Source: Branchiostoma belcheri (taxonomy: Eukaryota > Chordata > Leptocardii > Amphioxiformes > Branchiostomatidae). From it: a DNA stretch of 64,000 nt. This document shows positions 10,313-21,392 of the stretch, piece after piece (position 1 is the first letter of the stretch; every line of letters begins with the position of its first letter). Under the pieces are notes generated by a model. The model saw nothing but the letters and a program-made list of their open reading frames with translations, did no database searches and had not been told where the DNA came from. The DNA is taken from contig NW_017803909.1 of NCBI RefSeq assembly GCF_001625305.1, forward strand, positions 1,799,541-1,863,540. Reading direction: 5' to 3'. Position numbers and translations under genes: made by a program.

Positions 10313-13300
10313 CTAACTACAGGGCCCCACGTGCAGGTTTATCACTCCCCTGTCGTGAAGACGGTTCAGGAATAAAAACTCCTCCGTAAAGTTATGAAGA
10401 GGTCCATGCTGAACCAGCTCTCGTTCCAGCCACTTGTCTTTGAATTCCCACGTTCCAATTATCGGTCGGTCGAAGTAGTGGTAGTTGACCGGCTGGTCGT
10501 TGTAGGAGTTGAAGGGCCAGAAGCCGTACAGTGTGACCTGCTCACACAGGGACAGGGAAACTGACAACAAGAGCAGACCTGAACAGAGAATACAACAGGA
10601 GTGAACATTCAAAACAGTTTATTGCTGATGTCCATCTAAGAATCGAGGCTTGCACGTCCAAGTTGCTGTCCGTGTAGCCGATGTAGAAAAAGCTTTTGCG
10701 GCGAGAACACAGTCCCAAACGCGGCTGAGTCGACCCCAGTGACGAACCGGGACGAGGGGGAGGGGATACTAAGGGGGGGGGGGGCTGGGTACAAACTCAG
10801 CCACGTTTGGGATTGTGTTGTCGCCGCAAAAGCGCCACCTACATCGGCTACATATAGCGGCGAGAAGCAGAACTCCAGTCATCAGGTCTGAGGAAGGTGT
10901 TTGATACCGAAACGTAAGCAAAATAAGAGACAGTACTGGTTGTGTACAAGAAAATCCCTATATCCCATGCTTTAACAACCTGACGGAACTATTTTCGGAA
11001 GAAAGGTTGATGTCGTTGAAGATGAATTGAGACTAACCTGTGGTGGATCTGAGCGCCTTTAGGCCACGCCCCTTCCAGAAGGTCTCCACAGACCTCAGGA
11101 AGTCTGGATGGGACGCCCGGACCTGGTCCATGCGGCCTGCTTTCTTCATGGCAGAGATGGCCTGCAGACAAACCTGAAGAACGACAAATTGGCGGACAAA
11201 ATGGAACAAGATATCGTATTTTCCTTTATACTAGTACCTCTGTCAGAGATCCTTACCCATATTACTTTTCGCTTCCCCAATATTGTTTGCTTGGGTGGCA
11301 CTAGCAAGCAACTGAACTAGCAAGAGAGTCATGAGGAAAATGATACGTAGCAGCAGAAGAACTGAACACTCGTCAATGTGTAAATAGTACGAAAATTGAA
11401 AAATCATAATGGGCAAGTGCTCACACCTAAGGCTTTACATTACGAATGACATACTACTAGTACAATGCAATACTGCTATCTGAGCAGTAAAGTGATAACA
11501 TATATCTTGCTGTCCATCTAAAATTCCCTTGCATAAAGACTGAAACTAACCATTGCCTGGTTGCGAAGCCGGAATGGGTGTGTGTACATGAGAGGTTTGC
11601 CATACTTCGCCAGGTCGTCTAAAAACTTGCCCTGGTCTTCTTCTTTGATCAAGTTGTTGTAGCTGAAAAGGGAAGAAAACAAATTATTATCCCATTTGGA
11701 TATAAGTCAAACAATATAATGCATGACCATTCAAGTTGTATTTTAACAAAGTCGTACATTGGAAGTGTCTACAACTAATTATCCTAACTTAAACAGAATT
11801 TCACCGCCCATAACACGCCCTAGAAGTACTATTACCTATAGTTTATACATGAAGTTTAAGTTAGGATAAATAGTTGCAGACACTTTCAAATTTATTATTC
11901 ACATAACAATGCAAATAAAGATAGATAAAATTCCTGGAGGTACACAGTAACTAGACTTACAAGGCGAAAACTGATGGGTTGACAGTGATGAAGTCAGTCT
12001 TGCTCCCGACATCCCCTGCGAACTGTCCCCCAACTGGAGAAAAGTTGCTCCTGACAGAGAAGTCAAAGGTCACGCTAACGTCAATTGTTCTGTTGAACAC
12101 CAACTTTGCGGGAAAAGGACCTTTTAAAAAAACTCTTCCTGGAGATGAAGTTTGTACAAAAAGATTTACCCATGATTCCTGTCATATACGAGCGATCGTA
12201 TACATGCAAATTATTTGAAGTGATATGCAAATTATCGGTAGGTACCGATAGTAGCCAACCGTCACCTGCTTTTTGCCTACCACTCTCTAGCCGTGACGTC
12301 TTTCAATCGCTTGTATTCCCTTATATATAATTACCTGGTTATGAAGTCCGAAGAGTCTATCTGCCGTCCACATCTGCTGTCAGTCAGAATGCCGCCGTTT
12401 CCCACCACGCTGCAGGTCCTGAACTGTGCTGGTTTCAGGCCGGTTTCCTGTGGATACATGGAACCAAGTCATCATACCTACGGATTCAGTCAGAAACATT
12501 GAAGCTATAGACCACAGCATGATATCATGAGATGATCAGTGAGTAACCCCTCCCATTGATTTCAATTTCTGCTGTGCCCTGACCAAACTGCTCTTTATGT
12601 TATCAGTATCTACCACTTAAACAGTTTTATCGTGTATTTACTCTATGTGTTTCTTCATTTGTTCAACCTTCATGACCGCGTAGATTTCATAATGAAGGCA
12701 ACTTTTATTTGCCAAACTTTTTTATTCGTACGCTCGCATGAGTTTTGGGGTTCCCAGAGGATGTCATCCATATAATCAAATCAATGAAATTATGTTGAGG
12801 CATGACGCCTACCCTGGGAAGCATGCTATGGACGAAGTCGGGGATGTCTACTGTTTCCGTCTGCAGAGACCACATCATGGTCTCGGCGAAGTGGACGGCC
12901 TGGCCCCGCTTGATGTTCTGTTGTGTGACGAACATGTCGTCCAAACTGCGCGTCTCCTCAATCAGACTGGCTCTGTGGAATTGTAGTCATTTACTAGTTA
13001 ACGGCAAAGGAACCTTTGAAGGACTTAAACACGGAAACACTGATTTTGTGCGCCAGAGCATGTGAATCATTCTCTGGCTTGTTCTGTTACTAAACACCAT
13101 CATTATGGGGTCGTGTGGCGTAGCGGCAGTTTGCATCAGAACGAACCAAGAGGTCCCGGGTTCGAACCCTGCGATGCCACCTATCTTGTGCAGTTATAAA
13201 TGCACTTAACACGACTTTCTCACTTGACTATGATGAAAATTAGTATTGTATTGCCCTCTGTGTCGGCGGCAGCATAAAAATGAGTTGAAAAAACTTGAGT

Positions 13301-14849
13301 GTGCCGTCACCACGTCTAGTCATTACGTGTTGGAATGAAAAACATCATCATCTCATCATAGAAGAACCATAGAGCGCTATGGTAAAAGTATCATCATACA
13401 TTATAGACAGCCTTATACATTGTATCCTTTAGTGGAGAGATGTCCACTGCTTTAGGCATGCATATTCCTCATACTTCAGGCCCTGTTTTACCTGAAATTG
13501 TCAGCCTCGGCTTTATGGAATCCCGTGAAAGGTTTGACCACGGGAATGTACTCCTCCATTTTAACGTCATGGTCATCTGACTCCTCCCACCGTGCGCCTA
13601 TGTAGTCTTCAGGGATGTCATCTCTGGGTTGTCTGCGCAGAAAATTTCATACTGTTATTTTAGAGTGGTATGTCAAAGTTACTAGTAAATGGGGGTCCCA
13701 TGACTGGGGAGAGCCGCACCTCACCGTGCTCTCACACGTTAAAGAACCACCACACTTCTCGAAAAAGAGTAGGGGCATGCCCCGGTGTGCGATGGTCCAA
13801 AACCTACCGCGTGGAAGATGGTGATTCACTTCAAATCACCGGGATGGAGGCCTGGCGAACCCCTGTATCGTACTATTAGCCACATGGTGATTAACATCAC
13901 CACCCCCTATATGCGTAGCGAAGCCACATCGCACAAGCATAGCTACTAGAAAAAGCATGTTTTCATATGCATGCTTCACCTCTGATGAGGATGACTAAAA
14001 CAACAACAACAACAACATGTCAAAGATATAGAATAAGCCGTAAAACGCAGCATGTGAAGACCTTGGCTACTTCTAGACTTTTGTTCACAATTACATGATG
14101 AAATTGACAGTGACTAACATTCATATTATCTGTGAATAGCCTATGAATGTGCTATCACATTTAGTATAACTGAACGGTATGTGTACTCACGAAGTGTGTC
14201 TGCACTGTCTGATACACTGGTTCTGTTGGAGTTCTCTGTTAATTGCAACTAGGGACAGACTGGAAAACAAATATGCACCATGATCACTGGGATACATCTT
14301 CCGCTGTGTAGGTTTTGACCTTTTGGTCGGTTGGAATGGTTAAGTAGTGCTAAATGAATGCCTTTGATGTGTACATTTCCACTAAAAAACTCTCAATGTT
14401 TTCGGAACACAAAAACATGTCAAATCTAGGTCGTGTTGTTGTATGGGTAGTGTGCGCTGCGCGTCTTTAGTCAGTACTAAGTATATCTACTAAATAACTA
14501 AAGACCGAAGCCCATCTATATCTGGATTAAATGTTGTTGTCTCTGTGCACAGGGTTCAGAAAATGGATTTTTAAACAAATATACGTATATTAATGACAAA
14601 TTCTAAGCATATAACAAACACGAAAGAAATGCCGTTCGGTGCCATCTTCATTTTGATGACTGCAGAGTAAACTGATATAAGGTCAGAGATCCCAAAAGAC
14701 ATCAAATTCTACCAGCTATGCACATGACTTCATTCATATATATAATATATATATACATATCTTACAACGTTTCCTCTATTAGACGTTACTTACATGGTGC
14801 CGACCAGGGCTGCTAGGGTGTAACTCATCAGTGTAGTTTTATTCCACAT
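10313..14849 (-). CDS. Alpha-2,8-sialyltransferase-like (ST8Sia family), copy 1
   Basis: Nine coding exons read on the minus strand: 14849-14794, 14259-14191, 13632-13492, 12972-12813, 12447-12335, 12050-11961, 11662-11551, 11161-11038 and 10578-10313 (stop TAG). All borders are GT-AG, phases agree throughout, and the product is 376 residues. ATG at 14849 has an A at -3. A type II signal anchor spans about residues 5-25, as in Golgi enzymes. Sialylmotif L covers about 154-205 (CSVVGNGGIL start). Sialylmotif S covers about 286-311, ending in [12 protein letters not shown]. Motif III is NYHYFD at 320-325, and VS is HNFTEE at 350-355 with the catalytic His350 and Glu355. By family knowledge it transfers sialic acid from CMP-sialate onto a sialylated glycan; linkage and acceptor cannot be read from sequence. 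Introns contain a SINE, another retroelement and two fold-backs. It is divergent from its paralogue at 16328. Confidence 0.93.
10674..10851. mobile_element. Fold-back MITE-like element
   Basis: GTAGCCGATGTAG at 10674 pairs with CTACATCGGCTAC ending at 10851. The arms continue inward through CTTTTGCGGCG, ACACA/CAATCCC and AAACG.GGCTGAG, about 55 bp each with a few mismatches. The loop includes a run of 12 or more G. It lies in the last intron of sialyltransferase copy 1. There is no coding capacity, and target-site duplications are not clear. Confidence 0.75.
11761..11887. mobile_element. Small inverted-repeat element (MITE-like)
   Basis: The left arm 11761-11794 (GGAAGTGTCTACAACTAATT start) and the right arm 11854-11887 are near-perfect reverse complements with 3 mismatches over 34 bp, separated by about 59 bp. 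It lies in an intron of sialyltransferase copy 1. Non-autonomous; family unknown. Confidence 0.7.
13093..13351 (+). mobile_element. tRNA-derived SINE, copy 1
   Basis: A tRNA-like head begins at about 13108 (GGGGTCGTGTGGCG), with an A-box (TGGCGTAGCGG) and a B-box (GGTTCGAACCC) spaced as in a pol III promoter. A non-tRNA body with TTGAAAAAACTTG(G)AGTGTG follows, also present in the copy near 37.3 kb. Probable target-site duplications AAACAC/TCATCAT lie at 13093-13104 and 13340-13351, with one mismatch. It is inserted in an intron of the minus-strand sialyltransferase gene, in opposite orientation to that gene. Confidence 0.8.
13670..14025 (+). mobile_element. Retroelement with (CAA)n tail and target-site duplication
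   Basis: ATGTCAAAG at 13670-13678 and 14017-14025 brackets an approximately 340-bp insert that ends in a CAA tandem run (14000-14016) after GATGAGGATGACTAAAA. The bracketing repeat plus simple-repeat tail indicate target-primed retrotransposition (SINE or truncated LINE). No B-box was recognised and there is no long frame. It lies in the next intron of the same sialyltransferase gene. Confidence 0.7.
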
Positions 14850-16327
14850 GGTTCTTCTTATCTCACGTACGGCAGGACCCCCTAGTACAGCTTACACTTG
14901 CGTACAATCTCTTTTGTCACCTACAGATAGCTCTCATTCGCAACAGTTGTTTGAGCTTTCACGGATAGTACAGAAGGCAACAGGCACAGGGCGGGGACGA
15001 CGCTGACATGTCAGCCGGGTACAGGGCTAGGAAAACCGGATTTGGAAATGGAACAGGGACAATTCTGACGGAAGTTACGCCTCATTTCCTAAACAGGTGT
15101 GACAAGTTACTAGTTGTCTAAAGAGGTCAGTGACTGCTACAGAATTTTCTGTAAGCACTGGCCCTATGCATTGCGTGAATATTGCTCTCGCTTATCTTAT
15201 AATTTGTCAAAAGCCAGTAACGCCTTTTACACACTACCAGTTGTATAAACGTGGCATTTATGTGAATTTTTTAGGGCAAAATATAAAAGAAAACGTAATT
15301 TCCTATAGCAGCAATGGGTATTATGGGACTATTGTTGTTTTGTTTGTGTTGATGGTTGTTCCAGGAGTCGACAGGACAAAAAGGGCAATTAATGATTCCT
15401 TACGCAAGAGACATGGTGTTCGCGGTCTGTCAACTTTTTCTCCACCTATCGAACTGGCCTCACGAGGAGAAAACCTTGATGCTTAATTAAAGCTACTCGA
15501 TTTAAGCTGTTTGCTTGATGTCAAAGGTCGGCTCGTTACCGATTATGAACCGGTTTTACCAGGTATTTGTCTCGCGAGCTGTGACGTGTTGACCGGCTTA
15601 TAGGGACAGATTCCACACGAATCTGCAAACCCCCCTTCGCGTTCTGTTGGACTAAACGATCTTCTGCTCAACGTGTGTAAGCGGCGTCACGGCTAAAGTA
15701 TGAGCGAGCAAGGTAGGCACACATTCTTTTATTCGCATTTTCTTACAACTGAACAAATTCTAAAAGCGTATACTATACGTAACATAAGCCACGCTCCAAC
15801 CTTCAATGTTGCCGCTTGAAAGGACTCTACGTGGTTGGGAGGGGAGGGTGGGTGAGATTTTCTAAGATGTAACGATTCAGTGGACATGTAAAATGTGATA
15901 CACGCAGATCTTCATGTGACAGTATGGACGATAAATATTTGGCCATGCAATTTTATTGTAATTCTTTGTAACTTTTGCAAACACATTGATGTTAGCATGA
16001 AAGTTCTTTGATGTTCTTTTATTTCTACAATAACTGAAAAGCGGGGAGAAGTTGAATATTGTAACGATAGTTCGTTTCATTTTGTATCAGTTCACTGTAT
16101 CTGTTCATCATGTTTGGTTGTGACCTGTACATAGCCCAGTGTGGCAAAAATGTGCAATAAAGGTCGTCATTCATTCATTCACTAATATAGTACACTGACA
16201 ATTCCCAAGAAGACATACATATATTGTGTGAATTTGGCTCTTACTGTGTCTTTGTTTTAAGGATCTCCTTACGAGTGATTGCCGTCTCGACGTGAGCATC
16301 CACCCTAAAAGTGGATGATCCATTATA
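14850..16327. promoter_or_regulatory. Shared upstream region of the divergent sialyltransferase pair
   Basis: This gap of under 1.5 kb must hold both 5' ends. Near its middle TCTCGCGAGC (15570-15579) and TGACGTG (15582-15588) resemble the TCTCGCGAGA and CRE-type core promoter motifs. ATGAGCGAGCAAG|GTAGGC at 15700-15712 looks like a donor. An acceptor (TTTGTTTTAAG) ends at 16261. Together they suggest a noncoding first exon for the plus-strand gene spliced to 16262. Inference from motifs only. Confidence 0.4.
16119..16182 (+). repeat. LINE-type 3' end with CATT tail, copy 1
   Basis: TGTGACCTGTACATAGCCCA, then GCAAAAATGTGCAATAAAGG and a (CATT)n tail. The same arrangement recurs at 17782. This looks like the terminal piece of a truncated CR1/L2-like retrotransposon. 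Confidence 0.6.
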
Positions 16328-19300
16328 ATGAAGATACCGTCCTTCAGATGTTTTACACTCTTTGTTGTCCTCGTGTGCAGTCACAGCGTTTTGCTGCTGT
16401 TCATACACAGGTTGGTGTATACCATTAGCACGCTTTATACATTATTGTTTGACATTGCGAAACTCTTGCCAAACTTCTCAGTATTTTTTTCAATGTCTAT
16501 TGTATTTGCTCCATACAATATGTAACTGTATGTGGGGTCGTGTGGCGCAACGGCAGCGAGCGCGACTCGGAATCAAGAGGTCTCGGGTTCGAGTCCTGAC
16601 ATGCCACCGATCTTGTGCCCTTGGAAAAGGCACTTTACACGACTTTCCCCACTAGACTCAAGTGAAAATGACTTAATGAGTATTGTCTGTCCAGTATTTG
16701 TTTCTATGTGCGGGACACAACACCAGCAACAGCTGCCTCTGTTCCGCGTGTATTGCACTGTTGCAATTTCAAGAAATCAAATCAAATCAAATCAAATTAA
16801 ATATGTAACTGTTTGATGTTGATAAATTATTCCGTGGTTAGGTCGACAATCCATCTCCATTTATCTAAATAATAACGAAATAAATGACTATTTTCATCTT
16901 GCCCCAGGAATGTGGCGAGTAGAAAATGTACCCGACAATGTAAGAACAGACCAAAACTGCGAAACCTCATGCAACCAAGAACGTCCTTGGTGCAACATGC
17001 AACACAACCGGCGGCAACTGACCACAGAGTTCAGGTTAGCGATGATGAGTTTCACGGCACGCCGTTTCCTGGATTCAACTTGTCGGCACTCAAGAAGTTC
17101 AGGTAAGATTAACATTTTCACATGCTATCATTTCAAAATCTAGCTAATGTGAGTTTATATGTTTTGAACTTGCCAAATGCATCGAATGCAATTTCAGGGC
17201 GGCAGATTAGAACAAAAATATTCTGGATGAGGAAATCTGTCTGATATTGACATTTACTGCCATTTCGTAGCACATTTTAGTCATCATTTGGTAAGTGTAT
17301 GAAATACAGTAGAACAAAAAACAAGCTACGTGAGGAGTCCTTTCATTTTTTGGTACCACCAATAAATAGATACAACCAGATTAGAACACAAATCTCTTTT
17401 CCTCATAGATATCAATATGCTATATGGGATAGTTTGAATTCAACTAACTACTACATTTACTAACGACTACGCCGTCTCATTTTGCAGAGCGGCGGTTGAG
17501 AAGAGAACGAAGCTGCGAGAATATCTGTTCGTCACCAAAAACAACACGAAGCTGGGGGAGAAGTTTAAATGTCTGGAGACGGATGAGTGGGTCCTGGACC
17601 CAGGCTATGTCCGGATCACAGACAGGAACTTCTACAATAGACTGCCACGGGTACGGTAGCTCAATAACTAATCATACAGCCACCTGCATTATACAATTAC
17701 AGAGAAGCGAGAGGGAGTCAAAAGCCCTTGTGTATACTAGACATTTGTATATACATCTTACATTGTATAAGACTGTTAACATGTGACCTGTGCTTGGCCC
17801 AGTGGAGCAAAAATGTACTATAAAGATCTTCTTTCATTCAATAAAACAAGGACAATTAGAACTTAAGATGAATTGAAAAAAGAAAGCCGACTTACGTTTG
17901 AACATCGTAACATGTATAGTACATGTTTATAGGAATTTTTATGAAACATCTCTTAAAAGTCAACATGATAGGCAGAGAAATGAACTGATGGGATTTTTTG
18001 CACTAGGAATCTCCAGTGAAAGCCAACGTGTCCTTCAGGGCGTGTAGTGTTGTCGGGAACGCCGGCATACTAAAAAATTCCTCCTGTGGGAAAGAAATCG
18101 ACTCGTCCAGTTTTGTTTTCAGGTAAGTCAGAGCTGCCAAGTTGTTTTCAGTTTTTTCTTGCAGTTTCCATGACAATTGCAACGCTTTAAATGCGAATAT
18201 GTTACCCAATGATCTCGTGTATTTTCCAAGAGGTACATAAAGAACACAATCCCTGTTTAATTCTTTATTCCAGGAGTAACTTTCCACCAATCGGTGGTCC
18301 GTTTGAAGATGACGTAGGGATGAGAACACATTTTCTCACTGCCAACCCTTCTATATTTGCCAAATTGTGAGTATACATGTTTAGTGCATTATATCTCATC
18401 TTTTAATTTAATGTGTGCGTGCGTGCGCGCGTGTGTGTGTGTGCGTGCGCGTGTGTGTGTGCCTGTTTGTACATGTGTGTGTAAAATGGTTGTTAATTTT
18501 AAATTCTTACATTCCCAGCTATAACAACCTGAAGAAGACCTCACATAAGAAGCACCTGGCCGAAGATCTCAAGCGGTACGCCCGGGCGCTGGTTTGGACA
18601 CATCCTTTCCATTTGAAGAGATATTCAGATGTGAGTCCTTGTCGTCTGTGGTGTGAGGGGCGAGTAGAAATTTGTGGTGCCTTTATGTGAGGGGGGGGGT
18701 GTTCACCGTCTTCAAGTTAGTCTATCAGTAGTTGTATGTAATACCATGGAGGTAAAAGAGAAATGGTAATACTAGTATATTGCTTCATTTTACTCTGTAC
18801 ATGTAATTAATTACCCTTCGGACGTGAGCTTGCAAAAAAGAATACTCATTGATATTCATTATCTATCGTTATTTATTTTGTGCCATTTTAGGTGACCTTA
18901 CGGGCACATGATGCAGCCAAAATGTCGCAGAACTATGTCCTGTTCTCCCATCCAAAATTCCTGAAGAACCTTACTGCGTTCTGGAAAGAGCATGGCATGA
19001 AGGCACCAAGGGCGAGTACAGGTAAGGGGACAACAATCCTTAAGCGTAAGGATTTCTTCTTTTTTTGTTGGAGGTGGGTCCAATTCGGTGAAATTAACAA
19101 AATACAGTGCCATGATCAAGAAGTTTAAACATATAACTGGGAAATGCATTAAGTGCATGAAAGAAAGATATATACAAATACTTTATTTCTTTCTTCAGGT
19201 CTTGCTCTGGCGACCATCGCAGTGTCCCTGTGCGACCAGGTGACCCTGTACGGGTTTTGGCCCTACCCTTTCTACCGCCAGAGGGCGCTGTCGTACCACT

Positions 19301-19485
19301 ACTACGACCGGGCCGTGATCGGGGACCTGCAGTTCCAGAACAAAACGCTAGAGTACCACCTGTTAACGCAGTTTCACCCCTACCACAACTTCACGGAGGA
19401 GTTTCTGATGTTACAGGAGATGCAGGGCAGTGGTATACTAAAGGTGCAGGTCGGAGAATGCCAGGGTACTGGGAGTTCCACATGA
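16328..19485 (+). CDS. Alpha-2,8-sialyltransferase-like (ST8Sia family), copy 2
   Basis: Eight coding exons: 16328-16410, 16908-17102, 17488-17650, 18007-18122, 18274-18366, 18519-18630, 18892-19021 and 19199-19485 (stop TGA). GT-AG borders and phases are consistent, giving 392 residues. ATG 16328 has a purine at -3 and starts a short cytosolic tail followed by a hydrophobic anchor (about residues 9-26). Sialylmotif L begins at Cys160 ([10 protein letters not shown]). Sialylmotif S ends in [11 protein letters not shown] at 309-319. Motif III is SYHYYD at 329-334, and VS is HNFTEE with His360 and Glu365. All residues expected for an active Golgi sialyltransferase are present. Introns 2-7 match those of copy 1 in phase and position, so the pair arose by inverted duplication; the N-terminal stem region differs most. 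No clear AATAAA was seen within 300 bases downstream. Acceptor and linkage cannot be assigned. Confidence 0.93.
16517..16812 (+). mobile_element. tRNA-derived SINE, copy 2, with 13-bp target duplication
   Basis: AATATGTAACTGT occurs at 16517-16529 and 16800-16812 and exactly brackets the element. The head carries an A-box (TGGCGCAACGG) and a B-box (GGTTCGAGTCC), then a body with a GGCACTTTACACGACTTTCC segment and an (AAATC)n tail at about 16773-16797. It is in intron 1 of sialyltransferase copy 2. The intact duplication indicates a fairly recent insertion. Confidence 0.9.
17782..17840 (+). repeat. LINE-type 3' end, copy 2
   Basis: TGTGACCTGTGCTTGGCCCA, then GCAAAAATGTACTATAAAGA and a CATTC tail, matching the copy at 16119 in order and orientation. 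It lies in intron 3 of sialyltransferase copy 2. Confidence 0.6.
18411..18472. repeat. 62-bp alternating purine-pyrimidine tract (GT/GC)
   Basis: Unbroken purine-pyrimidine alternation made of TG and CG/GC steps, a sequence type that readily adopts Z-DNA. It lies in intron 5 of sialyltransferase copy 2, about 45 bp after the donor. Confidence 0.85.
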
Positions 19486-21252
19486 AGTGGATTATGAACC
19501 TAAAAGGAAAACACTCAATCAAAATCTTTGACTGGATCTGACTACCTCTGATAGACAAAACGATATGGTTGAAAATGTGAATGAACTTGTCTGTACCATG
19601 GAGGTTAAAAAATGGACCTCCTTATCGATACAATGTAAGGAGCCAAGGCCATAAGTTCCGGATATCCACAGTGCAATAGTTTGCGTAACTCAGGTGGGAT
19701 TGCTGAACGCTAGCTTGCCATGTCGCATGAGTGTCATCAGTTTTGTAACGGGATCATTGGACTTGCAACCCCGTTTTTTCGGGTACAAAAACGGATGGCT
19801 AGCGGTAAAAAAAACGCCGTTTCCGTGGGTGAGAGCGGCCGGCAGCCGGTCGGGTCGATACCCGCGGCGCACATGACGTGACACTGCTGACAGACGACGC
19901 CGGGTTGTTGACGACGGCCCATCTGGCGGGAAATTGCTCCAACTCATCGCGCCGATCGCGGGACTGAAGTGGCGAAGGGCCGGTCGATGCCTGACAAATC
20001 TGCGTTCTCAATTTCCTCTCGCCGTACGTCGCTTTCCCCCTAAGCTGGGTAAAGACGCTCCGTAGGCCCCGCAGGTCGGTTTGACGGGAAAACGGATGGT
20101 GCAGGTTTGGCGCTAATGCAGGGGTGCGCCCATATATCATCACCGTGGCGTATTCGTCACTGTCCCTATCGATCTGTACAAGTCACAATTCTCCGTGTGG
20201 ACATCGACACTACCTGCTCCTGCATGGCATTCAGCAAAAAATATTTTTAAAAGCCCAAAAGTGCAAAACTATTCGCAGTTTTTCAAACTTCTACTGCAAT
20301 TTTCAGTGGATTTTACTGCCACAATCAATTTTCATTAGATTCACGGGAACAAATGCTTGACCAGTGAGTGAAAGTCACGAAACAACACGACGACCAACTA
20401 TAGTAAAAGTTACGGAGGAACTTTTTGTTGACCTACTACAACACGTAGCGCTCAGAGGAAGCGTCCTCTTGTTTCAGGTTAGACGCATCAGGCGTTTCAC
20501 ACTGTACAGCTATGTAGCAGAGCAGTTTGAATGTGTCAAAAACATTTAAAACTTATAATTTACTATAAACTACCATGTTGATTCCATCCTGTCACTGCGA
20601 GGCCCAGTGTTTTTCAATCGCCTCACACTAATATTCAATACAAATTTCTGCATATCATTCTTTTATTAAGGGGGTAGACAACTATAAGTATTCATTGGGG
20701 TTCACAGTGCATTGGTGAGTCATGTTATGTCGTCTTCATTTTGTCAGTGAACCAAAAGTATATTTTACGAAATAAAAGAAGTAAATATTAAGTATTACAA
20801 CGCTGTTTACGCAATCTTGTGTGCTGGGTCGCCCAGGATGCACTTAGACTGGGGATAGGTTGTAATTTATATCATAATTTTCTTGAGATGTTGGCGCATA
20901 ACTTCGTTTACTTCATGATTACCCCCTTAATTATGGAATCATTAAGGGAGATTCCTTTGGGTGGTGTTCCAAGCTACATAAAGGGTTTATTTCTATTAGA
21001 CTGTTGGCATTCTCCTAGATCTTTCGTGAACATCAGCCAAAACCAAGCCTCGTACATGCAGCACACAAAACAGTGGAATTTTGTGAAATTCTGCGGCTGC
21101 GGCCTGCACGTATCTCCGTGCTCCATCTCCCGAGCTCACGGCGGACATTAGACCATGTCATCTCCGCTAGCGAGACTCATTTGTTCTCATAGGGAACAAA
21201 TCACATTTCCGGCGCGCTCGGGACCGGCGCGCAGTTCCCACCAAGTTACGGA

Positions 21253-21392
21253 GCGATTATCGAATTTGGCGATGGGAACAGAGACATTTTCATTTCATCA
21301 GGTCTTTCTGGGGGAGATTCGCGTGGCGCCGCTCGGCTCAGACTGGGCAATCTGTCTTGGGGAATTTAAACAATGGGTCGTCAGTACATTAC
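21253..21392. promoter_or_regulatory. Candidate regulatory block A1, paralogous to B1
   Basis: Shares an ordered set of words with 56064-56219: GCGATTATCGAATTTG, GGAACA, GACATTNTCATNTCA, GGGAGATT, GTGGCGCCG, GCAATC, AATTTAAACAAT and TACATTAC, at similar spacing (140 versus 156 bp). TAAACAA is a forkhead-type site present in both. The blocks are not identical, so they are diverged relatives. An open frame crosses both, but the similarity follows DNA words rather than codons. Confidence 0.6.

Noticed and set aside
12738-12986. Plus-strand open frames over 12738-13065
   Set aside because: Antisense shadow of a sialyltransferase exon at 12813-12972.
13108-13182. tRNA gene
   Set aside because: A and B boxes are present, but the arms do not fold into a proper cloverleaf and the unit continues into a repeated body; it is the head of a SINE. 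The same holds at 16534 and 37257.
14000-14016. Hammerhead-like CTGATGAG motif just before the CAA tail
   Set aside because: TCTGATGAGGATGAC lacks the GAAA core element and matching stems.
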